Source of the DNA: Flavobacterium gyeonganense
Lineage (GTDB): Bacteria > Bacteroidota > Bacteroidia > Flavobacteriales > Flavobacteriaceae
DNA: 64,000 nt
NCBI RefSeq assembly: GCF_029625295.1
Contig: NZ_CP121112.1
Location: 4,092,001 to 4,156,000, forward strand
Direction of reading: 5' to 3'
The notes under the pieces were generated by a model. The model did not search any database. It was not told the origin of the DNA and saw only the letters and a program-made list of their open reading frames with translations. Position numbers and translations under genes: made by a program. Positions 26,378 through 34,623 of this stretch are shown piece by piece; positions within the stretch are counted from its first letter, which is position 1, and each line of letters opens with the position of its first letter.

Positions 26378-26750
26378 TCACTTATACGAATATGCTGTGA
26401 TTCGGGTTGTACCAAGGGTAGAGCGTGAAGAATTCCTGAATATCGGAATCATTTTGTTTTGCAAAAAAGCGAAATTTATAAAAGTATTATCGCATATCGA
26501 CGATGTGAAAATACAAGCTCTTTCTAATGATTTTGATCTGGAGCAGCTGTACTGCAATGTAGCAGCCCTTAAGAAAATTGCCAGTGGTGAAAAAGATGGC
26601 GGTCCAATTGGAGAAATGGATATTCCGTCACGCTTTCGATGGCTAACAGCTATTCGAAGCTCTGCGATTCAAACCTCAAGACCTCATCCGGGTTTGAGTG
26701 AAGACTTGGAGAAAACGATTCAGCGATTGTTTGAAGACTTGGTTCTTTAA
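26367..26750 (+). CDS. DUF3037 family protein, partner of the HipA-like kinase
   Basis: 127 residues, cytosolic. The opening YEYAVIRVVPRVEREEFLNIGIILFC and the later SRFRWLTAIRSSAIQTSRPH are the DUF3037 signature. No function is established. Overlap with the upstream kinase gene implies coupled translation and fixed stoichiometry; the DUF3037 protein could be a substrate, regulator or neutraliser of the kinase. The 575-bp downstream gap is repeat-rich. Confidence 0.8.
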   Translation: MQDSHLYEYAVIRVVPRVEREEFLNIGIILFCKKAKFIKVLSHIDDVKIQALSNDFDLEQLYCNVAALKKIASGEKDGGPIGEMDIPSRFRWLTAIRSSAIQTSRPHPGLSEDLEKTIQRLFEDLVL

Positions 26751-26794
26751 CAGGTTCAAAGTAGCAGAGTAGCAAAGGTTCAGAGATTTTTATT

Positions 26795-26886
26795 TAGAAG
26801 CTGTTCCTGCTGTCCGCTATATCTTTTGTGCCTCCCGATAGCTATCGGGACGGCACAAAAGGATGCCGCTTCCATCAGGGCTAGGG
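26795..26886 (-). repeat. Dispersed palindromic repeat, family 1 copy e, with nested palindrome
   Basis: TAGAAGCTGTTCCTGCTGTC at one end, CCATCAGGGCTAGGG at the other. The central hairpin is ATCTTTTGTGCC...GGCACAAAAGGAT and its loop holds a second palindrome, CCCGATAGCTATCGGG, which is identical in copy f. Confidence 0.75.
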
Positions 26887-26989
26887 CACTCATTTTCATA
26901 ATAGGCTTTCATGAAAATTTATGCATATGAATTGCAAAGTTTGAGAAACATTAAATATTATATTTCACTTAGAATTTTTCTCATTTTTA

Positions 26990-27088
26990 TCATTCCGAGG
27001 AACGAGGAATCACACTAGAAACTCCGCAATCAGAATCGCCAATCTTTGTAGAATTACGAGTGTGATTTCTCCTCCGTCGAAATGACAA
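26990..27088. repeat. Long inverted repeat, family 2 copy b
   Basis: CATTCCGAGGAACGAGGAAT continues to CACAC and is partly mirrored by GTGTGATTTCTCCTCCGTCG then AAATGACA. The centre again reads CAATCAGAATCGCCAATC and TTTGTAGAA. The arms have diverged more than in copy a. Confidence 0.7.
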
Positions 27089-27325
27089 ACTATGCGGTTA
27101 CTTTGTGTTGAATAGAGAAAAACTTTACGCCTTCGCGCCTTTGCGAGATTAAAAAAGAAAAATTTAGCGAACCTCTGCGCACTCCTTTGCGAATCTCTGA
27201 GATAAAATGCCTAAAGTCTTTCATAATTTATTCATTTGGGGCAACTGTTGTTTTATTTGAGTTAATATTTGATATCGAAATAATATAACTTGTCAAACAC
27301 AAATAATCCAAATTTAGATTACAGA
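27089..27325 (+). other. Gap before the phospholipase gene
   Basis: After family 2 copy b comes a stretch of CGCCTTCGCGCCTTTGCGAG and TTAGCGAACCTCTGCGC words, another short-word repeat type (related words appear at 37221-37241). I see no promoter matching TAnnTTTG and no gene. Confidence 0.4.
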
Positions 27326-28159
27326 ATGCGCTCAAAACACCTATTCATTTTTATTATTTTATTATCAATCAAAGTAAATTCCCAAATTTTAGAGCCTATT
27401 TTAGAACCTAGTAAAAATTTTCGCGCAGCAGATTCGCTGTTGAAAGAACCTAGTTTCTCGGTTCACAGAGACAATTATTTTTTGACAGGAATACCAGTCA
27501 ATACGCATGTTACCAGTGATAATGCTGATGTTAAATACCAGGTAAGTTTTAAGCTTAGATTGAACTCAGAGCCTTTATGGGGAGGTTTTTTCCCTTATTT
27601 GATGTACACCCAAAAAGCGTTTTGGGATATTTATGCCAATTCAAAGCCATTTTCAGAAATTAATTTTAATCCGGGTATAGCTCTTGTCCGTCCTTTTTAT
27701 TTGAAAGGCGGAAGACTAACGTATGGGGCAATCTCAATGGAACATGAATCAAATGGCAGGGATTCTATTTATTCACGAACCTGGAACATGCTTGCTTTCT
27801 CTTTAAAATCACAGATTTCACCACGTTGGGTAGTGGGTTTGAGAGGATGGATTCCTCTTGTGGATAAGGAAGATAATCCCGGACTTACGAAATATGTGGG
27901 ATATGGCGAAGCGAGTGCCACTTATCAGATACAACCCGGGCGATGGAGCGCCGACATTCTTTTCAGAAAAGGAAGCGGTCTTATCAATTATGGGTCTTTA
28001 CAGACACAGCTAAACTGGCGACCATACAGAAACGAAAATTATTATCTCACCCTGCAATGGTTTGTAGGTTATACAGAAAATTTAATCTACTATCAGGAGC
28101 ATAGAAGCATGTTACGTATTGGATTTACGATCAAACCGGAGAATATGGGTATTTTTTAA
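27326..28159 (+). CDS. Outer-membrane phospholipase A (OmpLA family)
   Basis: 277 residues from ATG 27326; the TTG 12 codons upstream would spoil the signal peptide MRSKHLFIFIILLSIKVNSQ. The OmpLA catalytic triad is clear: His140 and Ser142 in MEHESNGRDS and Asn154 in SRTWN, with the same His-x-Ser and Ser-to-Asn spacing as E. coli PldA (142/144/156). The rest is a 12-stranded-type beta barrel with alternating aromatic strands (YYLTLQWFVGY) and a C-terminal F. It hydrolyses phospholipid acyl chains in the outer membrane and helps to clear misplaced phospholipid from the outer leaflet. Confidence 0.88.
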   Translation: MRSKHLFIFIILLSIKVNSQILEPILEPSKNFRAADSLLKEPSFSVHRDNYFLTGIPVNTHVTSDNADVKYQVSFKLRLNSEPLWGGFFPYLMYTQKAFWDIYANSKPFSEINFNPGIALVRPFYLKGGRLTYGAISMEHESNGRDSIYSRTWNMLAFSLKSQISPRWVVGLRGWIPLVDKEDNPGLTKYVGYGEASATYQIQPGRWSADILFRKGSGLINYGSLQTQLNWRPYRNENYYLTLQWFVGYTENLIYYQEHRSMLRIGFTIKPENMGIF

Positions 28160-28226
28160 GGTAAAGCAGTATCGTGTTTTATAATATGAACTTTGCGACT
28201 TGGAATAATTTTCGAACCAATTTTTT

Positions 28227-28254
28227 AAATGAACTTACTATCACTTATATGGTG
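28227..28254 (-). repeat. Half-copy of the ACCATATAAGT repeat
   Basis: Reads, on the minus strand, CACCATATAAGTGATAGTAAG then TTCATTT, nearly identical to the left arm at 6149-6176; no second arm is present. Confidence 0.5.
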
Positions 28255-28262
28255 AAAAAAAA

Positions 28263-28756
28263 TTATATAGTTTTCTCCAAATAAATAAACTCCAAAGGCT
28301 CATCAGAAACCGTAACATGAATACCACTCTCAGGAAAAGCCTCACGCTCGCCCGTATCTACATACCCATGGCGTTTATACCATGCAATAAGCTCCTGACG
28401 AACCGAAATAACGGTCATGATAATACTCGATAAGTCCAAAGATTTAGCATAATTTTCGGCTTCAGCCAAAAGCTTTTTGCCGATCCCGCTGTTTTGAAGT
28501 TCAGGTGAAACCGTCAGCATTCCTAAATACAATTGATGCTCTTTTTTCACCAATAAAACCGAACCGATAATGGTATTGTTCTCAGTATATTTCAGAATCG
28601 TGTTTTTTGGATGCTGAAAGATTCCATTCATTTCTTGTTCGTCTGTTCTTTTCCCTTCGAGTAAGTGGGCTTCGGTTGTCCAGCCTTTTTTGGAAGATTC
28701 CCCTCTGTAAGCGTTACTAATGCGGGAATGTCTTCTAAAGTTGCTTTTATAATCAT
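28263..28756 (-). pseudogene. GNAT-family N-acetyltransferase, frameshifted near its N-terminus
   Basis: An intact 122-residue frame (28263-28631) carries the GNAT core: SVLLVKKEHQLYLGMLTVSP, the acetyl-CoA loop QNSGIGKKLL and a C-terminal WYKRHGYVDTGERE. Upstream in the same frame the DNA continues AYRGESSKKGWTTEAHLLEG, the usual N-terminal part of this subfamily, while the start ATG at 28756 reads MIIKATLEDIPALV in another frame. The two frames meet at 28712-28716. Compared with the family pattern about 13 nt appear to be missing at the junction (inference). The remaining frame lacks the first strand and helix of the fold, so the product is probably inactive. Confidence 0.8.
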
Positions 28757-28928
28757 TTTTTGAAATCTAAATTGTGAAATGTCAAGCGTAAAATGTTAGA
28801 TGTTGTGTGGAGTTTAAATAAAAGTAAAATTACAATTTGATGTGGAATTAAACAGCTATTTTAAATTTATGTAAGCGGATATGTAAATAAAATTTTTCAA
28901 ATTTGCATGAAACACAATATCGATAAGT

Positions 28929-29699
28929 ATGAGCAGAATTCATTTATTCGAATTTGAAGATCAGCAATGGCTTCCGGAGTTTATTAGAAATTACATAACC
29001 GACTTTCTACAGTTTCTTTCTAATAAAACTGCGATGTACAAAGGCATAGTTCCGATAATCGAAAAAGGATTGAAAGAAAGCCAGACCAATCAGATTATTG
29101 ATCTTGCCTCGGGTGGTGGTGGCGGACTTATCTGGCTCAACACCGAATTGCGACAAAACAATCCCGATTTGAAAATTCTGCTCACCGATTATTTTCCCAA
29201 TATTCCTGCCTTCGAACACACACAAAAACAAGCCGACAATTTCGATTTTGTAAAAACTCAGGTCGATGCCAGAAACGTTCCCGAAAACCTAAAAGGACTT
29301 CGAACGCAATTTTTATCCTTCCATCACTTTAAGCCCAAAGACGCCCAGCAGATTCTACAAAATGCCATTGATACGAACAGTTCAATTGCGATTTTTGAAG
29401 GGCAGGAAAGAAGTTTTCAGAGTATTACGGCTATGATTTTTTCTCCGTTTAGTGTGTTGATGACAGCACCCTTTATAAGACCATTTCATATTGGAAGAAT
29501 CATTTTTACGTATCTGATTCCGATTGTGCCGGTTTTAATTTTATGGGATGGCGTAGTTTCTTCATTAAGGACTTATTCTGTTGAAGAAATGAACGAATTG
29601 ATTTCGAGGCTCGATAACAAAGACAACTTTAATTGGGAAGTTGGAAGAGTAAAATCCGGACCTACTAAAATTTTGTATTTGTTGGGCACGAGGAAATAA
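28929..29699 (+). CDS. Class I SAM-dependent methyltransferase-like protein
   Basis: 256 residues. Motif I IIDLASGGGGGLIWL (about residues 56-70), motif II KILLTDYFPN and a post-II LRTQFLSFHHF segment suggest a Rossmann-type methyltransferase. The C-terminal third has hydrophobic stretches (FHIGRIIFTYLIPIVPVLIL) that could associate with the membrane. The substrate cannot be inferred. It is alone between the broken GNAT gene and a 492-bp gap. Confidence 0.7.
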   Translation: MSRIHLFEFEDQQWLPEFIRNYITDFLQFLSNKTAMYKGIVPIIEKGLKESQTNQIIDLASGGGGGLIWLNTELRQNNPDLKILLTDYFPNIPAFEHTQKQADNFDFVKTQVDARNVPENLKGLRTQFLSFHHFKPKDAQQILQNAIDTNSSIAIFEGQERSFQSITAMIFSPFSVLMTAPFIRPFHIGRIIFTYLIPIVPVLILWDGVVSSLRTYSVEEMNELISRLDNKDNFNWEVGRVKSGPTKILYLLGTRK

Positions 29700-29722
29700 A
29701 ATTTACAATTATAACCTAAGAG

Positions 29723-29785
29723 TAATCTCCGTAAACATTTTCGTCATTAAAATCTTCAATCTTTGTTGACTTTCTAACGGAGATT
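29723..29785. repeat. Decayed family 2 inverted repeat
   Basis: AATCTCCGT and ACGGAGATT flank a core containing AATCTTCAATCTTTGTTGAC, which recalls the family 2 centre. The outer arms are lost. The rest of the 29700-30029 gap holds no gene that I can see. Confidence 0.5.
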
Positions 29786-30028
29786 ATTTTTTCCAATTCA
29801 CTTAGCTCGTGTTTTCCTTGATCGGAATAGCAATAGCGAGTATAGGTCGTGTAATACCCGCATCGGCTAAAACTTCTTGAAAGTCATTTTATATTACTTT
29901 GCGTAAACCTGATGAATTTAATTCAAGCTTTTGTACACATGAGCGTGACATCCCGCGCTAGCATGGTAAATTCAATTTAATTTCTTGTTGATCACGAACT
30001 TATGCGATGAGTTATTGAAAATAGAATT

Positions 30029-30154
30029 AAATACTTAAGTATTAATACTTATATTTTTTCAAAAAACTGCGTTTTGGCAGCTTTTGTTCCAAGTTAAGCT
30101 TTTAATTTTGCTGTATAAATAAGTAAAATACTTAGAATTAAGTTTGATACTTAG
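30029..30154 (+). promoter_or_regulatory. narK upstream region: ATACTTA motifs and -7 boxes
   Basis: AATACTTAAGTATT at 30030-30043 is a perfect palindrome and overlaps a second one, AAGTATTAATACTT (30037-30050). ATACTTA recurs at 30129 and 30148. Two TAnnTTTG boxes are present: TAATTTTG (30103-30110) and TAAGTTTG (30139-30146). The repeated palindromic motif is a candidate operator for a regulator of nitrate use; this is inference. Confidence 0.5.
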
Positions 30155-30191
30155 AAAAATAAACAGTACTAAACGATTAAATTTTTTTGAT

Positions 30192-31574
30192 ATGAGTTCA
30201 ATTTCAACAAATCAACCGCTTTCAAGTTTAAACATTTTTAGTGGCAAAGGAGTTCAGATGCGTACCTTCCACATTACATGGTTAACGTTTTTCTTTTGCT
30301 TTTTTGCATGGTTTGGTATGGCATCGCTTATGCCCATCGCCAAAGAGCAATTGCACCTGACAAAAGACCAATTAGGTAACATTCAGATTGCGTCGGTATC
30401 GGCAACCATTATCGCCAGATTATTAATAGGCCGATTAGTCGATAAATTTGGACCAAGAATAATTTATACCTGGTTATTACTGATTTGCTCCGTACCAGTA
30501 TTATTGATTGGCATTTCACAATCGTATGAAAGTTTTCTGTTTTTTAGATTGGCTATTGGAGTTATTGGTGCTTCTTTTGTGATCACACAGTTTCATACTT
30601 CAGTAATGTTTGCGCCGTCCATTAAAGGAACTGCCAATGCTACAGCAGGAGGATTCGGTAATGCAGGTGCCGGTTTAGCTAATATTACCATGCCTCTTAT
30701 TGCAGCCGGATTCGTGGGATTAGGAGTATGTACTAAGGAAGACAGCTGGAGATATGCTATGATTGTTCCCGGAGTACTATTATTGGTTTTTGCTTTTTTA
30801 TATTTCCGATTTACCAAAGATTTGCCAAATGGTAATTATAAAGAGCTTGGAATAGAAACATCCAATAAAGAAAATACCTTTATGCTGGCTGTAAAAGACT
30901 ACCGTACCTGGGTTTTGACCATTGCTTATGCAGCTTGTTTTGGAGTTGAGATTACGATTGATAATTTTGCCCCGATTTATTTTACAGATACTTTTGGTGC
31001 TAGTTTGAAAACGGCAGGAATCTGCGCAGGGATTTTTGGATTAATCAATCTTTTTGCAAGACCATTAGGCGGAATCGTTGCCGACAAAGTAGGTAAGAGA
31101 TATGGTTTTTCAGGGAAAAATTTATTGCTTGCATTACTGCTTCTTGTAGAAGGTGTAGGTGTTATTTTCTTTGGAATGACAAATCAGTTAGGGGTTGCTA
31201 TCTTTTTAATGTTCTTGTTTGGAATGAGTTTAAAAATGGCAAATGGAGCAACTTATAGTCTTGTACCCTTCGTAAATCCAAAGGCGGTAGGTAGTGTTGC
31301 CGGAATTGTAGGAGCAGGCGGAAATATTGGGGCGATGTTGATTGCTTTCCTGTTCAAAGCGAAAGCGGTTAAATTTACTAAAGATGTGATTGACGAAAGC
31401 GGAGTATCACAAACCAAGGATTTGATTGATTACACAAGTGCTTTTTATGTATTGGGATTCATTATTCTGGTAACAGGATTTGTAGTTTTGGCTATAAAAC
31501 TTTTAGTTAAAGATAAGGAAGAAGAAAAATTACCTGCAGCTGTAAATTTAGCTTATCAAACAGTAAAATCTTAA
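30192..31574 (+). CDS. narK: NarK-type nitrate/nitrite transporter (MFS)
   Basis: 460 residues from ATG 30192; the TTG at 30144 lies in the -7 box TAAGTTTG and is excluded. Twelve membrane helices are visible. The two nitrate-porter signatures are present: GGFGNAGAGLANI in helix 5 and GSVAGIVGAGGNIGAM in helix 11, plus the MFS loop GRLVDKFGPR. It imports nitrate or exchanges it for nitrite. No nitrate or nitrite reductase gene lies in the window, so whether it serves assimilation or respiration is open. It has its own terminator. Confidence 0.88.
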   Translation: MSSISTNQPLSSLNIFSGKGVQMRTFHITWLTFFFCFFAWFGMASLMPIAKEQLHLTKDQLGNIQIASVSATIIARLLIGRLVDKFGPRIIYTWLLLICSVPVLLIGISQSYESFLFFRLAIGVIGASFVITQFHTSVMFAPSIKGTANATAGGFGNAGAGLANITMPLIAAGFVGLGVCTKEDSWRYAMIVPGVLLLVFAFLYFRFTKDLPNGNYKELGIETSNKENTFMLAVKDYRTWVLTIAYAACFGVEITIDNFAPIYFTDTFGASLKTAGICAGIFGLINLFARPLGGIVADKVGKRYGFSGKNLLLALLLLVEGVGVIFFGMTNQLGVAIFLMFLFGMSLKMANGATYSLVPFVNPKAVGSVAGIVGAGGNIGAMLIAFLFKAKAVKFTKDVIDESGVSQTKDLIDYTSAFYVLGFIILVTGFVVLAIKLLVKDKEEEKLPAAVNLAYQTVKS

Positions 31575-31609
31575 ATCTAAAAAATAGAAATAGTAAATGT
31601 TTTTGTTTG

Positions 31610-31649
31610 AAAAGAAAGGCTCTCTAGATAACGAGAGCCTTTCTTTTTT
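31610..31649 (+). terminator. Terminator of narK
   Basis: AAAGAAAGGCTCTC, loop, GAGAGCCTTTCTTTTTT; long near-perfect stem followed by T run. Confidence 0.9.
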
Positions 31650-31715
31650 GCTAAAATTGATTAGATTGCTTGTCTTTACCAAACGGATTGCACCTGATCG
31701 ATAGCGAACTGAAGA

Positions 31716-31811
31716 AGTAATCTTGTTTGCCTCCCGATAGCTATCGGGACGGCAAACAAGGATTTTCACTGCACACTAGCGAACCGAACTGACGAAGTAA
31801 TCGGGGCTAAG
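31716..31811 (-). repeat. Dispersed palindromic repeat, family 1 copy f, with nested palindrome
   Basis: The hairpin ATCTTGTTTGCC...GGCAAACAAGGAT contains the same inner palindrome CCCGATAGCTATCGGG as copy e; it ends GTAATCGGGGCTAAG. The stretch GCGAACTGAAGAAGTAAT before it and GCGAACCGAACTGACGAAGT inside it are near-duplicates. Confidence 0.7.
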
Positions 31812-32177
31812 CGAGAAATTTAATTTTTCATATTTTTTTTGCCAATTGTAGTCGTTATGTCTTTGTGGGCAAGGATTACAAATCCGCGCTATCATACGTG
31901 TGAGATATATCTGCGCGATCGGGGTAAATAATCGTTTTTGAAGATATATTAAATTGAAAAAGAGATCTTAAATTATTAAGGTTTCTTTTTTTCTTTAAGT
32001 TCAATTGCTAGCGTAAGTATAACGTTGCGCACGAAATAATATATTTCTTAAAAATGAAAATAAAAAAAGTGTGCTTTTTCTGATGTTATTGATTAAATGT
32101 TAATAAATTTTATCAACTATTGTTAAAATATAATGTATTGTTTGTTAAATTTAGCATTCATTCTAATTTTTTAATTT
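31812..32177 (+). other. Gap before the TIR-like/ATPase gene
   Basis: Contains GGATTACAAATCCGCGCTATC-like debris of another repeat (31874-31900) and then very AT-rich DNA. No perfect TAnnTTTG box is seen within 100 bp of the ATG; TAAATTTA at 32145-32152 is the nearest match. Confidence 0.35.
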
Positions 32178-34548
32178 ATGTCAGAAACAGGTTTTTTTGC
32201 ATATGGAAGTCAATATTCATCAAGTGGCGAATGTATTGAAGAAGCTATTGAGCAAATTAATAAAAGTGGAGAAGCAAAAATTACTTCTTGGACAAATTTA
32301 AGAAATTCTGGCCGTTTTATAATTAATGAAGTGCTCGATGAGATAGATAGTAGTGACTTCTTTTGTTGTGATTTAACAGGTCTTAATGATAATGTACTAT
32401 TTGAGCTCGGGTATGCATTAGCTCGAAGAAAGCCAATATTCATAATTAATGATGTTTCTTATGAAGATTCGTATAAAAAGTATAGAGAGTTAGATTTACT
32501 TAGCACTCTAGGTTATAAAAAGTATACTAAGACCCATGGAATAGTTAATGGTTTCTTTGACGAACGTCCATATGATCCTATTGGAAATATTTGGGATGAT
32601 TTGACAAAGACAATTACTCCAGAAAAAGACACGAAAGCAATTCTCGTATTAACTAGTCAAATTGAAACCAATTATAATCTTGAAATATTAAACCAAATTG
32701 ATTATTTTAATCTGCCTAAAATAGTTGATGACGCAAGTGAAAATGCTAATTTGCCCTTAAGTTGGTATATTCAAAAATTGCATTCCGTACCAGCAGTTTT
32801 AATACAATTTTCTTCTCAGACCAGAATGGGGCATGAGATACATAATTCTAAATGCGCTTTAGTTGCTGGAATGGCTGTTGGTTTAGGATTAAAAGTTCAA
32901 TTACTTGCAGAAAAACCATATAGTACTCCACTTGATTATAGGGATCTATTGAAAAAATTTAGTAATAGACAGGAATGTTCAGTTATAGTCAAAGAATATT
33001 TAGTTGATTTACAAAAAGAAATTGCTTCACTTCTGATAAATGAAAGAGAAAGAATAGACACACGAAAAAAATTAAGTGAGCTGCAAAATTTAGATTTCGG
33101 GGAAGCAATAGCTGAACATGAAAGCAATAAGCTCTATCAATATTATGTAGATACATCTCATACTCAACAACTAATTAAAAATGAATATAATATAGTAGTT
33201 GGTAGAAAAGGAACAGGTAAAACAGCAACACTATATTATTTATATGAAGATTTGACCCGAGATCGTAGAAATCATGTTGTTTTGATTAAACCTATAAATT
33301 TTGAAGTGGATGGTTTGATTGCTCTTATGGAAGAATCTAATAATGAATTTGAAAAGGGATTTTTGATAGAAACTGTTTGGAAATTTTTAATTTATTCGCA
33401 AATAGCAAAATCATTATATGATCAAATTAAAGAGAAACCTCTTTTTGCTTTGTCTGAAAACGAAAATAAATATATTTATTTTATAGAGCTAAATGAAACA
33501 ATTTTTCTTACTGATTTTTCTACGAGATTGGAAGAACAAATTAAAAAGCTTAGAGAAAATGAAATCAATAAAATTGGAAGTGGTAATAATAATGAATTTA
33601 GACTAAAAGTTGCTGAGATTCTTCATGATGGTGTATTTAATGAAATGAAAGATTTTTTTGGAATATTAATACCAAAAAATCATAAACTTATAGTTTTGAT
33701 TGACAATCTAGATAAATCGTGGAAGAAAGATGCACGATTGAATATTTTAAGTAGATACATTTTAGGTTTACTTGGTGTGTCAGGGCGAATATTTAAAGAG
33801 CTTTCTTATATAAAATCTATTCAGACAAGTTTATCATTTCATCTTACAATTTTTTCTACGCAGTGATATTTTTAAGCATATACAACTTGTTGCTCGTGAG
33901 CCAGATAAGATTGAGGTTTCAAGATTGAAGTGGGATGATTCTGAAATATTAATTAGAATTATTGAAGAAAGATTTATAGAATTAAGCAATAATAAATATG
34001 ATAGAAATCAACTTTTTGAAAAATTCTTTATTAATGAAATTGGAGGTGTACCAACAAAAGAGTTTATTATCAATTCAATTTTCCCAAGACCTCGTGATCT
34101 AATTTATTTTTGTAAAAGTTGTAAAGATATTGCGGTTTCTAGAGGTCATGAAATTATACAAGAAGCTGATGTTTTATTTGCTTATAGGGAGTATTCAAGT
34201 TGGGTTTTCAAATCACTATTAGTTGAAAACAATATCTTAAATAAACAAATGGAGGACTTTCTTTTTGAGTTAGTTGGAGGAAGTCCTATAATTAATGAGG
34301 TTATGATACGTCAATTTATGGAAAATTCTGAAATACCAATTGTTACTGAAGAAGATGTTGAAAAATTTATAGATAATTTAGTGGATTTAACGATATTAGG
34401 TAGAGAGGTTAGAACAAATGAATTTCAGTTTGAATATGATGTTGAAAATTTTAAAAAAATTAAAACGATGTCAAATAAGCTGAATTCAAAAAGATATAAA
34501 ATTCATAATGCTTTGTTGCCTTTTCTTGAATGTGATATGAGAGCTTAA
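32178..34548 (+). pseudogene. Defence-like protein: TIR/deoxyribosyltransferase-like domain plus Sll1717-family P-loop ATPase, split by a +1 frameshift
   Basis: The first frame codes 562 residues and stops at 33866; the second (to 34548) continues the protein. Residues 1-90 resemble TIR/nucleoside deoxyribosyltransferase-type effectors: ADLTG-like CCDLTGLNDNVLFELGYALA with a candidate catalytic Glu76. Residues 150-275 may be a second related Rossmann-like domain (HNSKCALVAGMAVGLGLKVQ). Walker A GRKGTGKT is at 342-349, Walker B LIVLIDN at 504-510. At the T run 33850-33855 the frames ATTTTTTCT.. and TTTCTACGCAGTGAT meet: removing one T gives TIFLRSDIFKHI and a 789-residue protein with a helical C-terminus. 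Effector-plus-ATPase layout suggests abortive-infection defence (inference). AT-rich, isolated, likely acquired. Confidence 0.75.
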
Positions 34549-34570
34549 AAAATGTATAAAAAATAGAAGT

Positions 34571-34614
34571 AAAGCCATAAGATTAGTATATGCAATCCTA
34601 TGGCTTTTTATTTG
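34571..34614. terminator. Bidirectional terminator between the TIR-like/ATPase gene and thrC
   Basis: AAAGCCATAAGAT, loop, ATCCTATGGCTTTTTATTT. Confidence 0.75.
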
Positions 34615-34623
34615 ATTAAGATT

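Noticed and set aside
31870..31925. Possible tRNA-like or other RNA gene in GC-richer debris
   Set aside because: No T-loop motif or cloverleaf pairing could be built; the words resemble decayed intergenic repeats.
33846..33870. Programmed ribosomal frameshifting at the T run
   Set aside because: The required shift is +1, while T-rich slippery sites normally give -1; no stimulatory structure is evident.
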